NCBI RefSeq assembly: GCF_904846215.1
Contig: NZ_CAJGZK010000007.1
Span: forward strand, 62,001-126,000
DNA: 64,000 bases
Source of the DNA: Psychrobacter glacincola
GTDB taxonomy: Bacteria; Pseudomonadota; Gammaproteobacteria; Pseudomonadales; Moraxellaceae
Direction of reading: 5' to 3'
In this document: positions 46,798 through 55,870 of the stretch, in pieces
How the letters are laid out: every line of letters begins with the position of its first letter
Numbering within the stretch: position 1 is the first letter of the stretch
The notes under the pieces: generated by a model
Told to the model about the DNA's origin: nothing
The model's input: only the letters and a program-made list of their open reading frames with translations
The model's database searches: none
Program-made: the position numbers and the translations under genes

Positions 46798-47541
46798 CTA
46801 TTTAGAATGTTGTCTACCCAAGCCTGCATCCGTGGTCTGCTGGACAATTTGTTCTACTCGTAAAAAATCCGTATGACGCACATCTTTGCCACTGGCACAA
46901 AAAATGACCAGCTCCGCAATATTACGTGCATGATCGCCAACACGCTCTAATGCGCGCAATACCCATAGGATATTAATCACCTTGGACACATGACGATTGT
47001 CTTCCATGATATAAGTCATCAATGAGCGCGTGGCAGACTGATACTCTTCATCGACCGCCGTATCGCTTTGCAATACTGAAAATGCCTGCTGCGTATCCAT
47101 ACGTGCAAACGCTTCAAGCGCATTGAGTAGCATCAAGCGTACCTGATTGGATAAATGCTGAACCTCTGAGTAGCCTTTTGGGGATGCGCCATCCTCAATC
47201 AACTGGCACGCCATACGGGCGATTTTTTCTGCCTCATCACCCACACGCTCAAAGTCGACAATCCCTTTACTGAGTGCCATCACCAGACGTAAGTCATTGG
47301 CGGTTGGCTGACGTTTGGCAACCAGCAAAATGATTTGCTCATCGATTTTGATTTCTAATTGATTGATTAAACTATCATCAGCAATCACTTGTTTCGCAGT
47401 TGTCTCATCTGCTGCTATCAAAGCACGGGTTGCAATCATGACTTGCTCTGCTGCCATACGCCCCATTTGCATAAACAACTCAACAACTTCATTTAAATCA
47501 TTATCAAAACTCTTTGATAAATGCTTTTCAGTGATTGGCAT
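46798..47541 (-). CDS. phoU: Phosphate-specific transport system accessory protein PhoU
   Basis: Negative regulator linking the Pst transporter to PhoR. 247 residues from MPITEKHLSKSF at 47541, which has AGAGG five bases upstream. Two PhoU repeats with the E/DxxxD metal-binding pattern (VDFERVGDEAEKIARMA and ALERVGDHARNIAELV). The frame stays open upstream through a 15-bp tandem repeat to an ATG at 47649 and beyond to 47778, giving a Thr/Asn/Asp-rich leader; the inner start is preferred. Last gene of pstSCAB-phoU. Confidence 0.94.
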   Translation of the reverse strand: MPITEKHLSKSFDNDLNEVVELFMQMGRMAAEQVMIATRALIAADETTAKQVIADDSLINQLEIKIDEQIILLVAKRQPTANDLRLVMALSKGIVDFERVGDEAEKIARMACQLIEDGASPKGYSEVQHLSNQVRLMLLNALEAFARMDTQQAFSVLQSDTAVDEEYQSATRSLMTYIMEDNRHVSKVINILWVLRALERVGDHARNIAELVIFCASGKDVRHTDFLRVEQIVQQTTDAGLGRQHSK

Positions 47542-47551
47542 GGTAACCTCT

Positions 47552-47649
47552 TTAATCGTATCGGTCTTAATCGTATCGGTCTTAATCGTATCGGTGTTGG
47601 TCGTATCGGTGTTGGTCGTATTGGTGTTGGTCGTATTGGTGTTGGTCAT
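47552..47649. repeat. 15-bp tandem repeat between pstB and phoU
   Basis: Six full units plus eight bases. Units grade from TTAATCGTATCGGTC (two copies) through TTAATCGTATCGGTG and TTGGTCGTATCGGTG to TTGGTCGTATTGGTG (two copies). On the phoU strand they encode pentapeptides T-D-T-I-K and T-N-T-T-N type in frame with PhoU, so copy number changes would not alter frame. The last partial unit contains the ATG at 47649. Confidence 0.95.
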
Positions 47650-47704
47650 AAGGATACTGCCAAAATGATGGTGGTTATAGATGACCGCGCTAAATAAAAG
47701 CAAC

Positions 47705-48622
47705 TTAGCCATAACGCCCGGTAATATAATCTTCAGTCGCTTTTTGTGCTGGGTTGGTGAATATTTGATCGGTTTCACCCATCTCTACCATGTCACCCAA
47801 ATACATATAAGCGGTGTAATCGGATATGCGAGCAGCCTGCTGCATATTGTGCGTCACGATAGCAATCGTATAGTCATTTTTTAAATCCGTAATCAAATCT
47901 TCAATTGCACCGGTTGAGATAGGGTCAAGTGCTGAGGTTGGCTCATCTAATAACAGAACTTCAGGTTTTGTCGCCACACCGCGAGCAATACACAGCCTTT
48001 GTTGTTGACCGCCAGATAATGACAGCCCTGACGCGCGAAGTTTGTCTTTGACCTCGAGCCATAACGCCGATTTTTTCAATGCCCACTCGACACGCTCATC
48101 CATTTCTACTTTGCTCAGCTTCTCATATAGACGTACCCCAAACGCTACGTTGTCATAGATTGACATAGGAAACGGCGTGGGTTTTTGAAATACCATACCG
48201 ACACGCGCACGTAGCAAATTGACATCCATCTCTTTTGCCAGAATGTTGCTGCCATCAAGGATGATTTGACCTTCGGCATGCATGTTAGGATACAAGTCAT
48301 ACATACGGTTAAGCGTGCGCAATAGCGTTGATTTACCACAGCCTGAGGGGCCGATAAAAGCAGTTACATTCTTTTCTGGGATATCGATATTGATATTTTT
48401 TAACGCTTTAAAATCACCATAATAAAAATCTAAATCCCGAATGGCAATCTTAGCAGGAGGCATATTGTCGGGCATGTCTGCCATGGTTTGTTTAGTCAAA
48501 TGAGCGCTATCTGGCTGCTTTTTCTGGCTATTAGTAGATGTTGGCTGACCTAGTAAACGACCTTTGATATTGTTTTTACCTATTTTCTGCTTAGCGGCTT
48601 TTCTTTCTAGTAAGTCTGTCAT
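47705..48622 (-). CDS. pstB: Phosphate ABC transporter ATP-binding protein PstB
   Basis: ATPase of the high-affinity phosphate importer. About 305 residues; ATGs at 48625 and 48622 and a TTG at 48634 are alternative starts, 48622 having the best spacing from GGA. Walker [11 protein letters not shown]-loop [13 protein letters not shown], signature [14 protein letters not shown], Walker [14 protein letters not shown], and H-loop IVTHNMQQA. An N-terminal ~55-residue Gln/Lys/Asn-rich extension precedes [19 protein letters not shown]. The tandem repeat lies just downstream. Confidence 0.96.
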   Translation of the reverse strand: MTDLLERKAAKQKIGKNNIKGRLLGQPTSTNSQKKQPDSAHLTKQTMADMPDNMPPAKIAIRDLDFYYGDFKALKNINIDIPEKNVTAFIGPSGCGKSTLLRTLNRMYDLYPNMHAEGQIILDGSNILAKEMDVNLLRARVGMVFQKPTPFPMSIYDNVAFGVRLYEKLSKVEMDERVEWALKKSALWLEVKDKLRASGLSLSGGQQQRLCIARGVATKPEVLLLDEPTSALDPISTGAIEDLITDLKNDYTIAIVTHNMQQAARISDYTAYMYLGDMVEMGETDQIFTNPAQKATEDYITGRYG

Positions 48623-48739
48623 CATCTTATCCAATTATTTTAGAATGTTGTCAATACGGGTGCTGAATATCGGTGTTAAAGGCGCGCTAAAAAATTGGCT
48701 ATTCAGTCTTTTTTTAGATAAGCAGTTTTTAATAAGCAG

Positions 48740-49654
48740 CTATCTTGTGTGGTCTTTACCGCCAATGAAGCGCGCGAGAATATTGACCACCAATACCGTT
48801 GCGGTAATCAGCAACGCCGCCGCCCATGCCAACGCATGCCAGTTGTCATAAGGGCTCATGGCAAACTGATAAATGGTGTTCGGTAAGTTTGCCATCGGCT
48901 GGCTCATATCGGTACTAAAGTATTGATTGTTTAATGCGGTGAATAGTAACGGCGCGGTCTCACCAGTGATACGGGCAAATGCCAGTAGCACCCCTGTGGT
49001 CAGACCTGCTTTAGCCGCTTTGAGCGTGACCGTGCTTATTAGCTTCCATTTTGGCGTGCCGAGTGCATAAGCCGCTTCACGTAAAGTGTTTGGTACAAGA
49101 TTTAGCATACTCTCAGTGGTGCGCACGACGATTGGAATCACAATCAAGGCAAGCGCGAATGCACCAGCCCAGCCGGAGAAGCTTTGACCTTTTACCATCA
49201 ATGCATAAACAAACAAACCAATAACGATAGAGGGTGCCGATAGCAAGATATCATTTAAAAAGCGGGTCACTTTACCTAATAGACTGCCTTGTGAGAACTC
49301 TGCTAAATAGATACCTGCCATCATTCCAATCGGTGTACCAATCGCGAGGCCTGACAATGCGATCATCGCTGAACCAATAATAGCATTACGTAAACCACCT
49401 TCACCCATGGGCGGCGGTGTATCTGCCATAAATACTGGCATCTCAATTAACCCTTGAAAACCCTCAACAAAAAGCGTTATCAAAATCCACGTCAGCCAGA
49501 ACAAACCAAAAGCGATGGCTGAGATGGCAAAACCAAGGCCCAATCTATTGATAAGACGGCGCTTGTTATATAAGCGCTTGTCATAGCGATCTTCAAAGCG
49601 TAAAGCGGCCGGGCTGGTTTGGTCAATATCAGTCGTGACAGTCGCTAAAGTCAT
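48740..49654 (-). CDS. pstA: Phosphate ABC transporter permease PstA
   Basis: 304 residues, six transmembrane segments, partner of PstC. EAA-type loop EAAYALGTPKWKLISTVTLK near ~198-217; GGLRNAIIGSAMIALSGLAI and FLNDILLSAPSIVIGLFVY conserved. An N-terminal cytoplasmic tail of ~35 residues precedes the first helix. Lies between pstC (72 bases upstream) and pstB (~117 bases downstream). Confidence 0.95.
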   Translation of the reverse strand: MTLATVTTDIDQTSPAALRFEDRYDKRLYNKRRLINRLGLGFAISAIAFGLFWLTWILITLFVEGFQGLIEMPVFMADTPPPMGEGGLRNAIIGSAMIALSGLAIGTPIGMMAGIYLAEFSQGSLLGKVTRFLNDILLSAPSIVIGLFVYALMVKGQSFSGWAGAFALALIVIPIVVRTTESMLNLVPNTLREAAYALGTPKWKLISTVTLKAAKAGLTTGVLLAFARITGETAPLLFTALNNQYFSTDMSQPMANLPNTIYQFAMSPYDNWHALAWAAALLITATVLVVNILARFIGGKDHTR

Positions 49655-49726
49655 TAGGCGTTTGTCCTTGGTTGGTCGAAGAATTGGGTCAAGTGGTTGC
49701 TTAAAACGGTTGCTTGAAATGATTGC

Positions 49727-50677
49727 TTAATGACCGGCTTTTTGGTCAATACGCATCAACATCAGCTTAGAGATGGACAATACAATAAAGGTAATAACAA
49801 ACAGGATTAAGCCCAAATGCAGTAGCGACGCCAAATGTAATTCACTTGATGCTTCGGCAAATTCATTAGCGAGTGCAGAGGTAATCGTCACCCCAGAGGT
49901 AAACAGACTTGGGCTGATATTAAAGGCATTACCGATTAAAAAGGTCACCGCCATCGTCTCACCCAATGCGCGTCCAAGCCCTAAAATTACGCCACCAACC
50001 ACGCCCGCTTTGGTATAAGGTAAGATGATTTTGAACATGACCTCCCACGTCGTAGCACCCATGCCGTACGCGGATTCTTTTAATAAATCAGGCACCACAG
50101 AAAAAACATCCCGCATGGTGGCCGCAATAAAAGGAATAATCATAATGGCCAGTACTAAGGAGGCGGTAAACATGCCAAGTCCCATCGGCGCGCCGGTGAA
50201 TACTTGACCGATAATAGGCAGAGGACCGATATTTTCAATCAACCATGGCTGAATGTTTTCGCTAAAGTAAGGGGCAAACACAAACAAGCCCCACATGCCA
50301 TAAATAATAGAAGGGATACCTGCCAGTAGCTCAATTGCAATACCCAACGGCTTTTTCAAAAAATTGGGGCACAGTTCGGTCAAAAAAATAGCAATCCCAA
50401 AACTCACTGGCACTGCAATACCGATCGCGATAAGGGAGGTGATAACCGTACCGTAAATAGGCGCAAGCGCGCCGTATTGATCGTTCACCGTATCCCAGTT
50501 ATTGCTGGTATAAAACCCCAGTCCAAACTCCGTAATACTTGGCCAAGCACCCACGATTAATGAGAGAAGAATGCCACCAAGCGACAACAGCACCAAAATT
50601 GCAAAGGCTTTGGTGGCATTGACAAAAATAGCATCGTAGCGTTTTTGTTTTGCCAGTTGGTGTTTTAAATCTGCCAT
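49727..50677 (-). CDS. pstC: Phosphate ABC transporter permease PstC
   Basis: 316 residues, six transmembrane segments. Conserved [40 protein letters not shown] and EAA loop [25 protein letters not shown] precedes the ATG. 72 bases follow pstS; both permeases and PstB form the channel and motor for PstS-delivered phosphate. Confidence 0.95.
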   Translation of the reverse strand: MADLKHQLAKQKRYDAIFVNATKAFAILVLLSLGGILLSLIVGAWPSITEFGLGFYTSNNWDTVNDQYGALAPIYGTVITSLIAIGIAVPVSFGIAIFLTELCPNFLKKPLGIAIELLAGIPSIIYGMWGLFVFAPYFSENIQPWLIENIGPLPIIGQVFTGAPMGLGMFTASLVLAIMIIPFIAATMRDVFSVVPDLLKESAYGMGATTWEVMFKIILPYTKAGVVGGVILGLGRALGETMAVTFLIGNAFNISPSLFTSGVTITSALANEFAEASSELHLASLLHLGLILFVITFIVLSISKLMLMRIDQKAGH

Positions 50678-50749
50678 AAAAGTCTCAATAATCTGATACG
50701 CTTGTTCTAGGACTGGGGAGTAGGTTAAATAATAAAAGTCTTAATTTAT

Positions 50750-51910
50750 CTAATCTTGACGATAGACAGGTTGACCGTTGCTATCAACGACTTCATTCCA
50801 TTTTGCTTTAAACAAAGCAACGGCAGTATCAGAAAACGGCACATAATCGAGCGCCATTGCGTCCTCATCACCTTGCGTATAAGCCCAGTCAAAGAACTTT
50901 AATACGCCAGCAACTTGCTTGGCATCTTGTGGCTGCTTATGTACTAAGATAAAAGTCGCCGCGGCGATTGGCCAAGCTTGGTCCGTTTCAGAGTTGGTAA
51001 TGACTTTATAAAAGCCTTCTTGCTTTGACCAATCGATGTCACCTGCTGCAGCAAAGGTTTCAGCAGAAGGTTGTACGACATTGCCTGCGGCATTTTTGAG
51101 GGCGACGTGTGCCATGCCGTTTTGCTTAGCATAAGCATATTCGACATAGCCGATAGAGTTTTTCATACGTGTGACATAGCTCGCCACACCTTCATTACCT
51201 TTACCACCAGCACCGGTAGCCGACGTTGGCCACTTGACTGTCTTATCGACGCCAATCTTGTCTTTCCAATCGCTTGATACTTTTGCTAGATAGTCAGTGA
51301 AGTTAAAGGTCGTACCAGAACCATCTGAGCGAAATACCGTGGTAATGGTAGCGTCTGGCAATTTAAGCTCTGGATTCATAGCTACGATGGCAGGGTCGTT
51401 CCATTTACTGATTTTACCAAGATAAATATCGGCAAGCATTTTACCATCGAGCTTTAACTGACCAGGCTTGATACCATCGACATTAACGACAGGTACTACG
51501 CCACCGATGACACTTGGGAACTGAATCAGACCAGCTTCCTCTAATTCTTCTGGTGTCATGGGCGCATCAGATGCGCCAAAATCTACGGTCTTTGCAACGA
51601 TTTGTTTGATACCGCCTGATGAGCCGATAGACTGATAGTTTACCTGACCACCTGTGGCTTTATTGTAGGCATCTGACCACTTAGCATAGATAGGCTGTGG
51701 AAAAGAAGCACCAGCACCGGTAATATTCATCGAGGCACTTTCATTTGCGCTAGCACTAGCGTCGGCACTAGCAGCGGCATTTGATGGCGCTGCGGTGGCT
51801 GCTTCGTTGGTTGTATCGCTCTTGTCGCTCTCGTTGTTACTAGTCGTTTGGTTACAAGCGGCTAATGCCAGAGTGCTAGCGATTGCTACTGCTATGAATG
51901 AATAACGCAT
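50750..51910 (-). CDS. pstS: Phosphate-binding protein PstS (lipoprotein)
   Basis: Periplasmic phosphate receptor for PstCAB. 386 residues. Signal peptide with lipobox LAAC (Cys19, in ALAACNQTTS), then a Ser/Ala/Asn/Glu-rich linker (residues ~20-60) and the binding domain starting MNITGAGASFPQPIYAKWSD. Phosphate-contacting loops SIGSSGGIKQI, DFGASDAPMT and VFRSDGSGTTFNF are intact. AGGAGAAATA before ATG. A Pho box lies ~125 bases upstream; first gene of pstSCAB-phoU. Confidence 0.97.
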   Translation of the reverse strand: MRYSFIAVAIASTLALAACNQTTSNNESDKSDTTNEAATAAPSNAAASADASASANESASMNITGAGASFPQPIYAKWSDAYNKATGGQVNYQSIGSSGGIKQIVAKTVDFGASDAPMTPEELEEAGLIQFPSVIGGVVPVVNVDGIKPGQLKLDGKMLADIYLGKISKWNDPAIVAMNPELKLPDATITTVFRSDGSGTTFNFTDYLAKVSSDWKDKIGVDKTVKWPTSATGAGGKGNEGVASYVTRMKNSIGYVEYAYAKQNGMAHVALKNAAGNVVQPSAETFAAAGDIDWSKQEGFYKVITNSETDQAWPIAAATFILVHKQPQDAKQVAGVLKFFDWAYTQGDEDAMALDYVPFSDTAVALFKAKWNEVVDSNGQPVYRQD

Positions 51911-52032
51911 TATTTCTCCTAAAATTAATCAGTTTTGAGTATTAAGTATTTGTAAAAAACAATGTCAATGGTTTTCTGAGGTTTGCTGAAAATGATGCTG
52001 TGCAGTTAATGAGGAGATTGTGCCAAATGAAT

Positions 52033-52050
52033 ATGACAGTTTAATGACAT
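52033..52050 (-). promoter_or_regulatory. Pho box upstream of pstS
   Basis: On the minus strand ATGTCATTAAACTGTCAT: two 7-base half-sites (ATGTCAT, CTGTCAT) 11 bases apart, matching the PhoB consensus CTGTCAT-N4-CTGTCAT. 123 bases before the pstS start. The phoB upstream site has the same half-sites. Confidence 0.88.
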
Positions 52051-52120
52051 GAAGCGTTGCTATCAAAAAAACGACTGAAAAAAGACAGTGTTAAAAAAAC
52101 GATGTTAAAGGAGTGGGCAC

Positions 52121-52169
52121 AAAAAAAGCATAGGCAGTATTCTAGTTACTGTCTATGCTCATTTTTTTT
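52121..52169 (-). terminator. Rho-independent terminator for psd
   Basis: Stem AGCATAGGCAGTA / TACTGTCTATGCT with A7 and T8 flanks, about 45 bases after the psd stop on the minus strand. Confidence 0.88.
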
Positions 52170-52212
52170 CAACATTACTTATTACACGTGTTTTTTACTT
52201 AGATAAATGGTG

Positions 52213-53046
52213 TTAGATTTTAGTATTGCCTAATAGTTGACCCATTTGTACCGTTGAGCCATGTTTCATGGTGTCTTGCCAATCCGTTTTTGCCGCTTTT
52301 GGTAGCACCACAATCGCTGTTGAGCCCAGATAAAAACGACCAAGCTCATCGCCTTTTTTCAAGCTCATATCATGGTCCGCTTCTTGAATATCATCGGTAC
52401 GGATAATTTTACCCGTCGCGACCGTCTCGATGCCAGCGACAATCATCGCACCGACCATGATGACAGCCGCTTTACCATAGGCCGTATCAAACAGACAAAC
52501 CAGACGCTCGTTGCGAGCAAACAAATCAGGCACGTTAGCTGCTGTGGTGTTATTGACCGAAAATAGCGTACCAGGGACATAGCGGGTTTTGGTTAACATG
52601 CCGTCAAATGGCATATGGACACGGTGATAGTTGCTTGGGGCAAGATAGACCGTGGCAAAACTCCCATCAGCAAAATAATCTCCGTCGGCACTGTCAGCTA
52701 AAAGCTGACCGATATCATAGTCGCGACCTTTGGCTTGTAGTATTTTATGGTCATGAATTTGTCCAAGCTGAGATATCATCCCATCAGCAGGACTGACGAT
52801 ACCATTAATACTGGCATCTATAATACGGGCATTATCTTGGAGCTCACGGGTAAAAAAGTCATTAAAGCTCTCATAAGCGTTTAGGCTTTGACGCTCATAT
52901 TCATCTAAGCTAACATCATATGCTTTGGCGAAACTACGAATAAACGTACGCTTGACCCAAGGGTGGCGACTGGCGGCTAAGCGCCCTGCGACTTTACTGA
53001 TTTTTTGCTGCGGTACAAATTGCTGTAAGGTAGTAAATACATTCAT
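52213..53046 (-). CDS. psd: Phosphatidylserine decarboxylase proenzyme
   Basis: Pyruvoyl-dependent enzyme giving phosphatidylethanolamine. 277 residues. Self-cleavage site LGST is in RFYLGSTAIVVLPKA near residue 240; Ser becomes the pyruvoyl group of the alpha chain. FNDFFTRELQ, VSPADGMISQLG and PSNYHRVHMPFDG are family motifs; catalytic Asp and His are there. Membrane-associated via N-terminal hydrophobic surface. Start has no strong ribosome site. Confidence 0.96.
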   Translation of the reverse strand: MNVFTTLQQFVPQQKISKVAGRLAASRHPWVKRTFIRSFAKAYDVSLDEYERQSLNAYESFNDFFTRELQDNARIIDASINGIVSPADGMISQLGQIHDHKILQAKGRDYDIGQLLADSADGDYFADGSFATVYLAPSNYHRVHMPFDGMLTKTRYVPGTLFSVNNTTAANVPDLFARNERLVCLFDTAYGKAAVIMVGAMIVAGIETVATGKIIRTDDIQEADHDMSLKKGDELGRFYLGSTAIVVLPKAAKTDWQDTMKHGSTVQMGQLLGNTKI

Positions 53047-53225
53047 AATAGATGACCAAAGTAAGGATTAAGAAAACAGTTATTAAAATAAAAATTCGTA
53101 TGAGCAAATTATAGATAGATAGGTGTTTTATAGCCAGATTTATGCATAAATGCAGTTGTAGATAATCACATTTTATCATGGTCAGCAGCAGACTGTATGA
53201 CCATAATCGTTAAAGGAAGTAAGCA

Positions 53226-53681
53226 ATGAGAGCGCTAATCCAGCGAGTCAAACATGCCAACGTCAGCATTGATGGGCATGATGTCGGTGCCATTGAGCAC
53301 GGAATACTGGCGTATATTGGCTTGGGACACGATGATAACTTACCAAGTGCGCAGCGTTTAGTCGATAAAATCCTGACTTATCGACTCTTTGAAAATGATG
53401 ACGATCCAGACAAATACGGTAAACTGGATAAAAATGTCCAACAAGTGGGCGGTGGTCTATTATTGGTCTCACAATTCACCTTGATGGCAAAGACCGATAA
53501 AGGTCGTCGTCCTGATTTTGGTGGCGCGATGGCACCTGATGCGGCGCAAGCGTTGTTTGCACAGTTGGTTGATTACGCAAAGACGCAACATCCAACTGTT
53601 GCAACCGGTCAATTTGGTGCTGATATGCAAGTCATGAGTGTCAATGATGGACCATTAAACTTTTTATTAGAAGTAAATTAA
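53226..53681 (+). CDS. dtd: D-aminoacyl-tRNA deacylase Dtd
   Basis: Frees tRNAs mischarged with D-amino acids (and glycyl-tRNA-Ala). 151 residues, usual length, AAGGAAGTAAGCA before ATG. MRALIQRVKHANVSIDG at the N-terminus and SQFTLMAKTDKGRRPDF carry the first motif. The second motif, usually N-x-G-P-x-T, reads NDGPLNF: the Gly-Pro dipeptide is kept but Thr is Asn. Divergent from psd. Confidence 0.94.
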   Translation: MRALIQRVKHANVSIDGHDVGAIEHGILAYIGLGHDDNLPSAQRLVDKILTYRLFENDDDPDKYGKLDKNVQQVGGGLLLVSQFTLMAKTDKGRRPDFGGAMAPDAAQALFAQLVDYAKTQHPTVATGQFGADMQVMSVNDGPLNFLLEVN

Positions 53682-53722
53682 TCCATTAGAATGACTACTA
53701 AGTATCATGAATTTAAAGGTAA

Positions 53723-53740
53723 ATGTCATCAAGCTGTCAT
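53723..53740 (+). promoter_or_regulatory. Pho box upstream of phoB
   Basis: ATGTCATCAAGCTGTCAT: half-sites ATGTCAT and CTGTCAT with four bases between, same as the site before pstS except for the spacer. 89 bases before the phoB ATG, implying PhoB autoregulation. Confidence 0.88.
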
Positions 53741-53828
53741 AATTAAGTTCTTTAATAAAGGAACGCTTATCTGCATTTATTGCTGTTTTTATAAGCGCTA
53801 TTTTGTCCTCTAACACTAAGAATACACT

Positions 53829-54533
53829 ATGTCTAAAGAGCAAATTTTGATTGTTGAAGATGAAGATGCCATTCGTGAAATGGTCGTCATGACGTTAGAG
53901 ATGGCAGGCTTTGATAGTTTGCAGGCGGCTGATGTGTCAGAGGCGCATCAACAGGTGGTGGATCATAGGCCAGCGCTGATTTTGCTAGATTGGATGTTAC
54001 CGGGTGATAAAAGTGGTATTGATTTTTGCCGTATGCTAAAAAACGATGCGCTGCTCGCTGAGATACCGGTCATTATGTTGACTGCCAAAAGTGAGGAAGA
54101 CAGTAAGGTACATGGTCTTGATGCAGGTGCCGATGATTATATGACTAAGCCGTTTTCTACCCGTGAGCTCATCTCAAGAATCAAAGCGGTATTGCGCCGT
54201 AGTAGCGCGCTAAGCGGCGACAAACCTATCAATATAGGCAAGCTAACTTTAGATGCCAAAAGTCAACGCTTTATGGTGGGTGATGATATCATCGATATGG
54301 GTCCGACAGAATACCGCTTATTGGCGTTTTTTATGAGTCATCCAGAACGTGCTTATACTCGTGCTCAACTGCTCGACCAAGTATGGGGCGGTAATGTCTA
54401 TATCGAAGATAGAACCATTGATGTTCATGTAAAGCGTTTGCGCACCTTACTGCGTCCACATGATTGCGATACATTGATACAGACGGTACGCGGTACTGGT
54501 TATCGATTTTCTAGCCGTATCGAAAAAAGTTAA
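53829..54533 (+). CDS. phoB: Phosphate regulon response regulator PhoB
   Basis: OmpR/PhoB-type activator. 234 residues. Receiver domain with acidic pocket VEDED (9-13), phospho-acceptor Asp54 in LILLDWMLPG, Thr in IMLTAKSEED and Lys in DDYMTKPF. C-terminal winged helix with RLLAFFMSHPERAYTRAQLL, EDRTIDVHVKRLRTLL and TVRGTGYRFS. Identity as PhoB rather than another OmpR-type regulator rests on the adjacent phoR-like kinase and upstream Pho box. phoR begins 236 bases downstream, after a hairpin element. Confidence 0.95.
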   Translation: MSKEQILIVEDEDAIREMVVMTLEMAGFDSLQAADVSEAHQQVVDHRPALILLDWMLPGDKSGIDFCRMLKNDALLAEIPVIMLTAKSEEDSKVHGLDAGADDYMTKPFSTRELISRIKAVLRRSSALSGDKPINIGKLTLDAKSQRFMVGDDIIDMGPTEYRLLAFFMSHPERAYTRAQLLDQVWGGNVYIEDRTIDVHVKRLRTLLRPHDCDTLIQTVRGTGYRFSSRIEKS

Positions 54534-54616
54534 TGGTTATTAATATGAGCATCGTAGGGTGTCGCCTCTCATTTAGAGCGACAATAGTAGAGAAGCAGTA
54601 AAAAATGACGGATAAA

Positions 54617-54765
54617 TATAGTTGATCCAGTTTTAAAATAGCGCAGCACTACTGGGGTTAATTATTCGCAGCCTCTGCCTGCGCAGGCACAGCAAGCAAG
54701 CAAGAAAAATTAACCCCAGTAGTGATTTATAATATTTGTATTTCTTTTATTTAGGACTGACTATA
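54617..54765. repeat. MITE-like hairpin element between phoB and phoR
   Basis: TATAGTTGATCCAGTTTTAA ... TTTAGGACTGACTATA, type A in inverse orientation. Arms CAGCACTACTGGGGTTAATT / AATTAACCCCAGTAGTGATT. Core GCAGCCTCTGCCTGCGCAGG, CACAGCAAGCAAGCAAG with one extra AGCA. Its right end is three bases from the phoR ATG. ATGACGGATAAATATAG just before its left end looks like a reading frame cut by the insertion. Confidence 0.92.
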
Positions 54766-54768
54766 AAA

Positions 54769-55857
54769 ATGCCTATCCAAGATAATGAGCAAGATCAATT
54801 AGATTTAGCCATGCAACAAGATGCCACGGATCAACTTAAAAAAATTGGCAGTGCCTTACGAGCACTACGTGATGCCGTGATTTTGCTCAATGATGATGAT
54901 GGGCTTGAATGGTGGAACCAAGCGGCGCAGGATTTATTATTGTTACAATCTACCGATAAAGGTAGGTGTATTTTTAACTTCATTCAAGTCCCTGATTTTC
55001 TTAAATATTATCAAGAAGCAACGACTCATATGGATGCCCATGAGGGCGTGCACCTCGTCTCGTGGCAAGATCCAAATCGTTATCTAAAGTGTGAACTGAC
55101 ACCCTTTGGCGATGAAAAAATACTGATTATTTATGATGTGACGCGCTTGCAGCATTTGGAGGGGATGCGCCGCGACTTTGTGGCCAATGTCTCGCACGAG
55201 TTACGTACGCCATTGACAGTATTGATGGGCTACCTAGAGAATTTCTCGCATCAACCCGATATGCCTGCGCATTGGCGGCGCGGTTTTGAGCTGATGACCC
55301 AGCAGACGGCGCGCATGAATAGAGTCGTCAATGACTTGCTGCTGCTATCGCGCATTGAAATCGAAGAAACGCATGAGTTTAATGAAATCGACATGACCAA
55401 GCTGCTGACTCATGTCTATGATGATGCACAGGCGTATAACCAAGAGTATAAGCACACCATTCATTTGCATATCGATACCTATGACGGGCTATATGGCTCA
55501 GAGATGTACCTAAATAGCGCATTGTCCAATCTGGTGATTAACGCCATTAAATACACACCAAAAGGTGGCAATATCTCTATCAGCTGGACTAAGACGCTTG
55601 AGGGCTGCCGATTTGCTGTTGAGGATGATGGTATTGGCATTGCCGCGCAGCATCTTATGCGTTTGACTGAGCGTTTTTATCGCGTTGACAGTGGGCGCAG
55701 CCGAACCACAGGCGGGACAGGGCTTGGACTGGCAATTGTAAAACATGTGTTATATCAGCACGAAGCATGCTTGCAAATTGAGTCCGTCGAAGGGGTTGGT
55801 TCGACATTTAGTGCGGTGTTCCCAAACAACCATGTACGATCTACTGCAATGAATTGA
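54769..55857 (+). CDS. phoR: Phosphate regulon sensor kinase PhoR, without membrane anchor
   Basis: 362 residues from ATG 54769; the frame is open only to 54736, inside the preceding hairpin element. PAS-like domain (residues ~20-120, LRDAVILLNDDDGLEWWNQA), H-box FVANVSHELRTPLTVLMGYL with phospho-His, N-box NLVINAIKYTPKGG, G1 VEDDGIGIA and G2 GGTGLGLAIVKH. This is the cytoplasmic part of E. coli-type PhoR; the two N-terminal transmembrane helices are missing, and no upstream frame encodes them. All catalytic boxes are intact. Either this lineage has a soluble PhoR or the insertion removed the anchor. Confidence 0.92.
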   Translation: MPIQDNEQDQLDLAMQQDATDQLKKIGSALRALRDAVILLNDDDGLEWWNQAAQDLLLLQSTDKGRCIFNFIQVPDFLKYYQEATTHMDAHEGVHLVSWQDPNRYLKCELTPFGDEKILIIYDVTRLQHLEGMRRDFVANVSHELRTPLTVLMGYLENFSHQPDMPAHWRRGFELMTQQTARMNRVVNDLLLLSRIEIEETHEFNEIDMTKLLTHVYDDAQAYNQEYKHTIHLHIDTYDGLYGSEMYLNSALSNLVINAIKYTPKGGNISISWTKTLEGCRFAVEDDGIGIAAQHLMRLTERFYRVDSGRSRTTGGTGLGLAIVKHVLYQHEACLQIESVEGVGSTFSAVFPNNHVRSTAMN

Positions 55858-55870
55858 TGCTTAATCCACT

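Noticed and set aside
47552-47649. CRISPR-like array
   Set aside because: Units are contiguous 15-mers without spacers and no cas genes are present.
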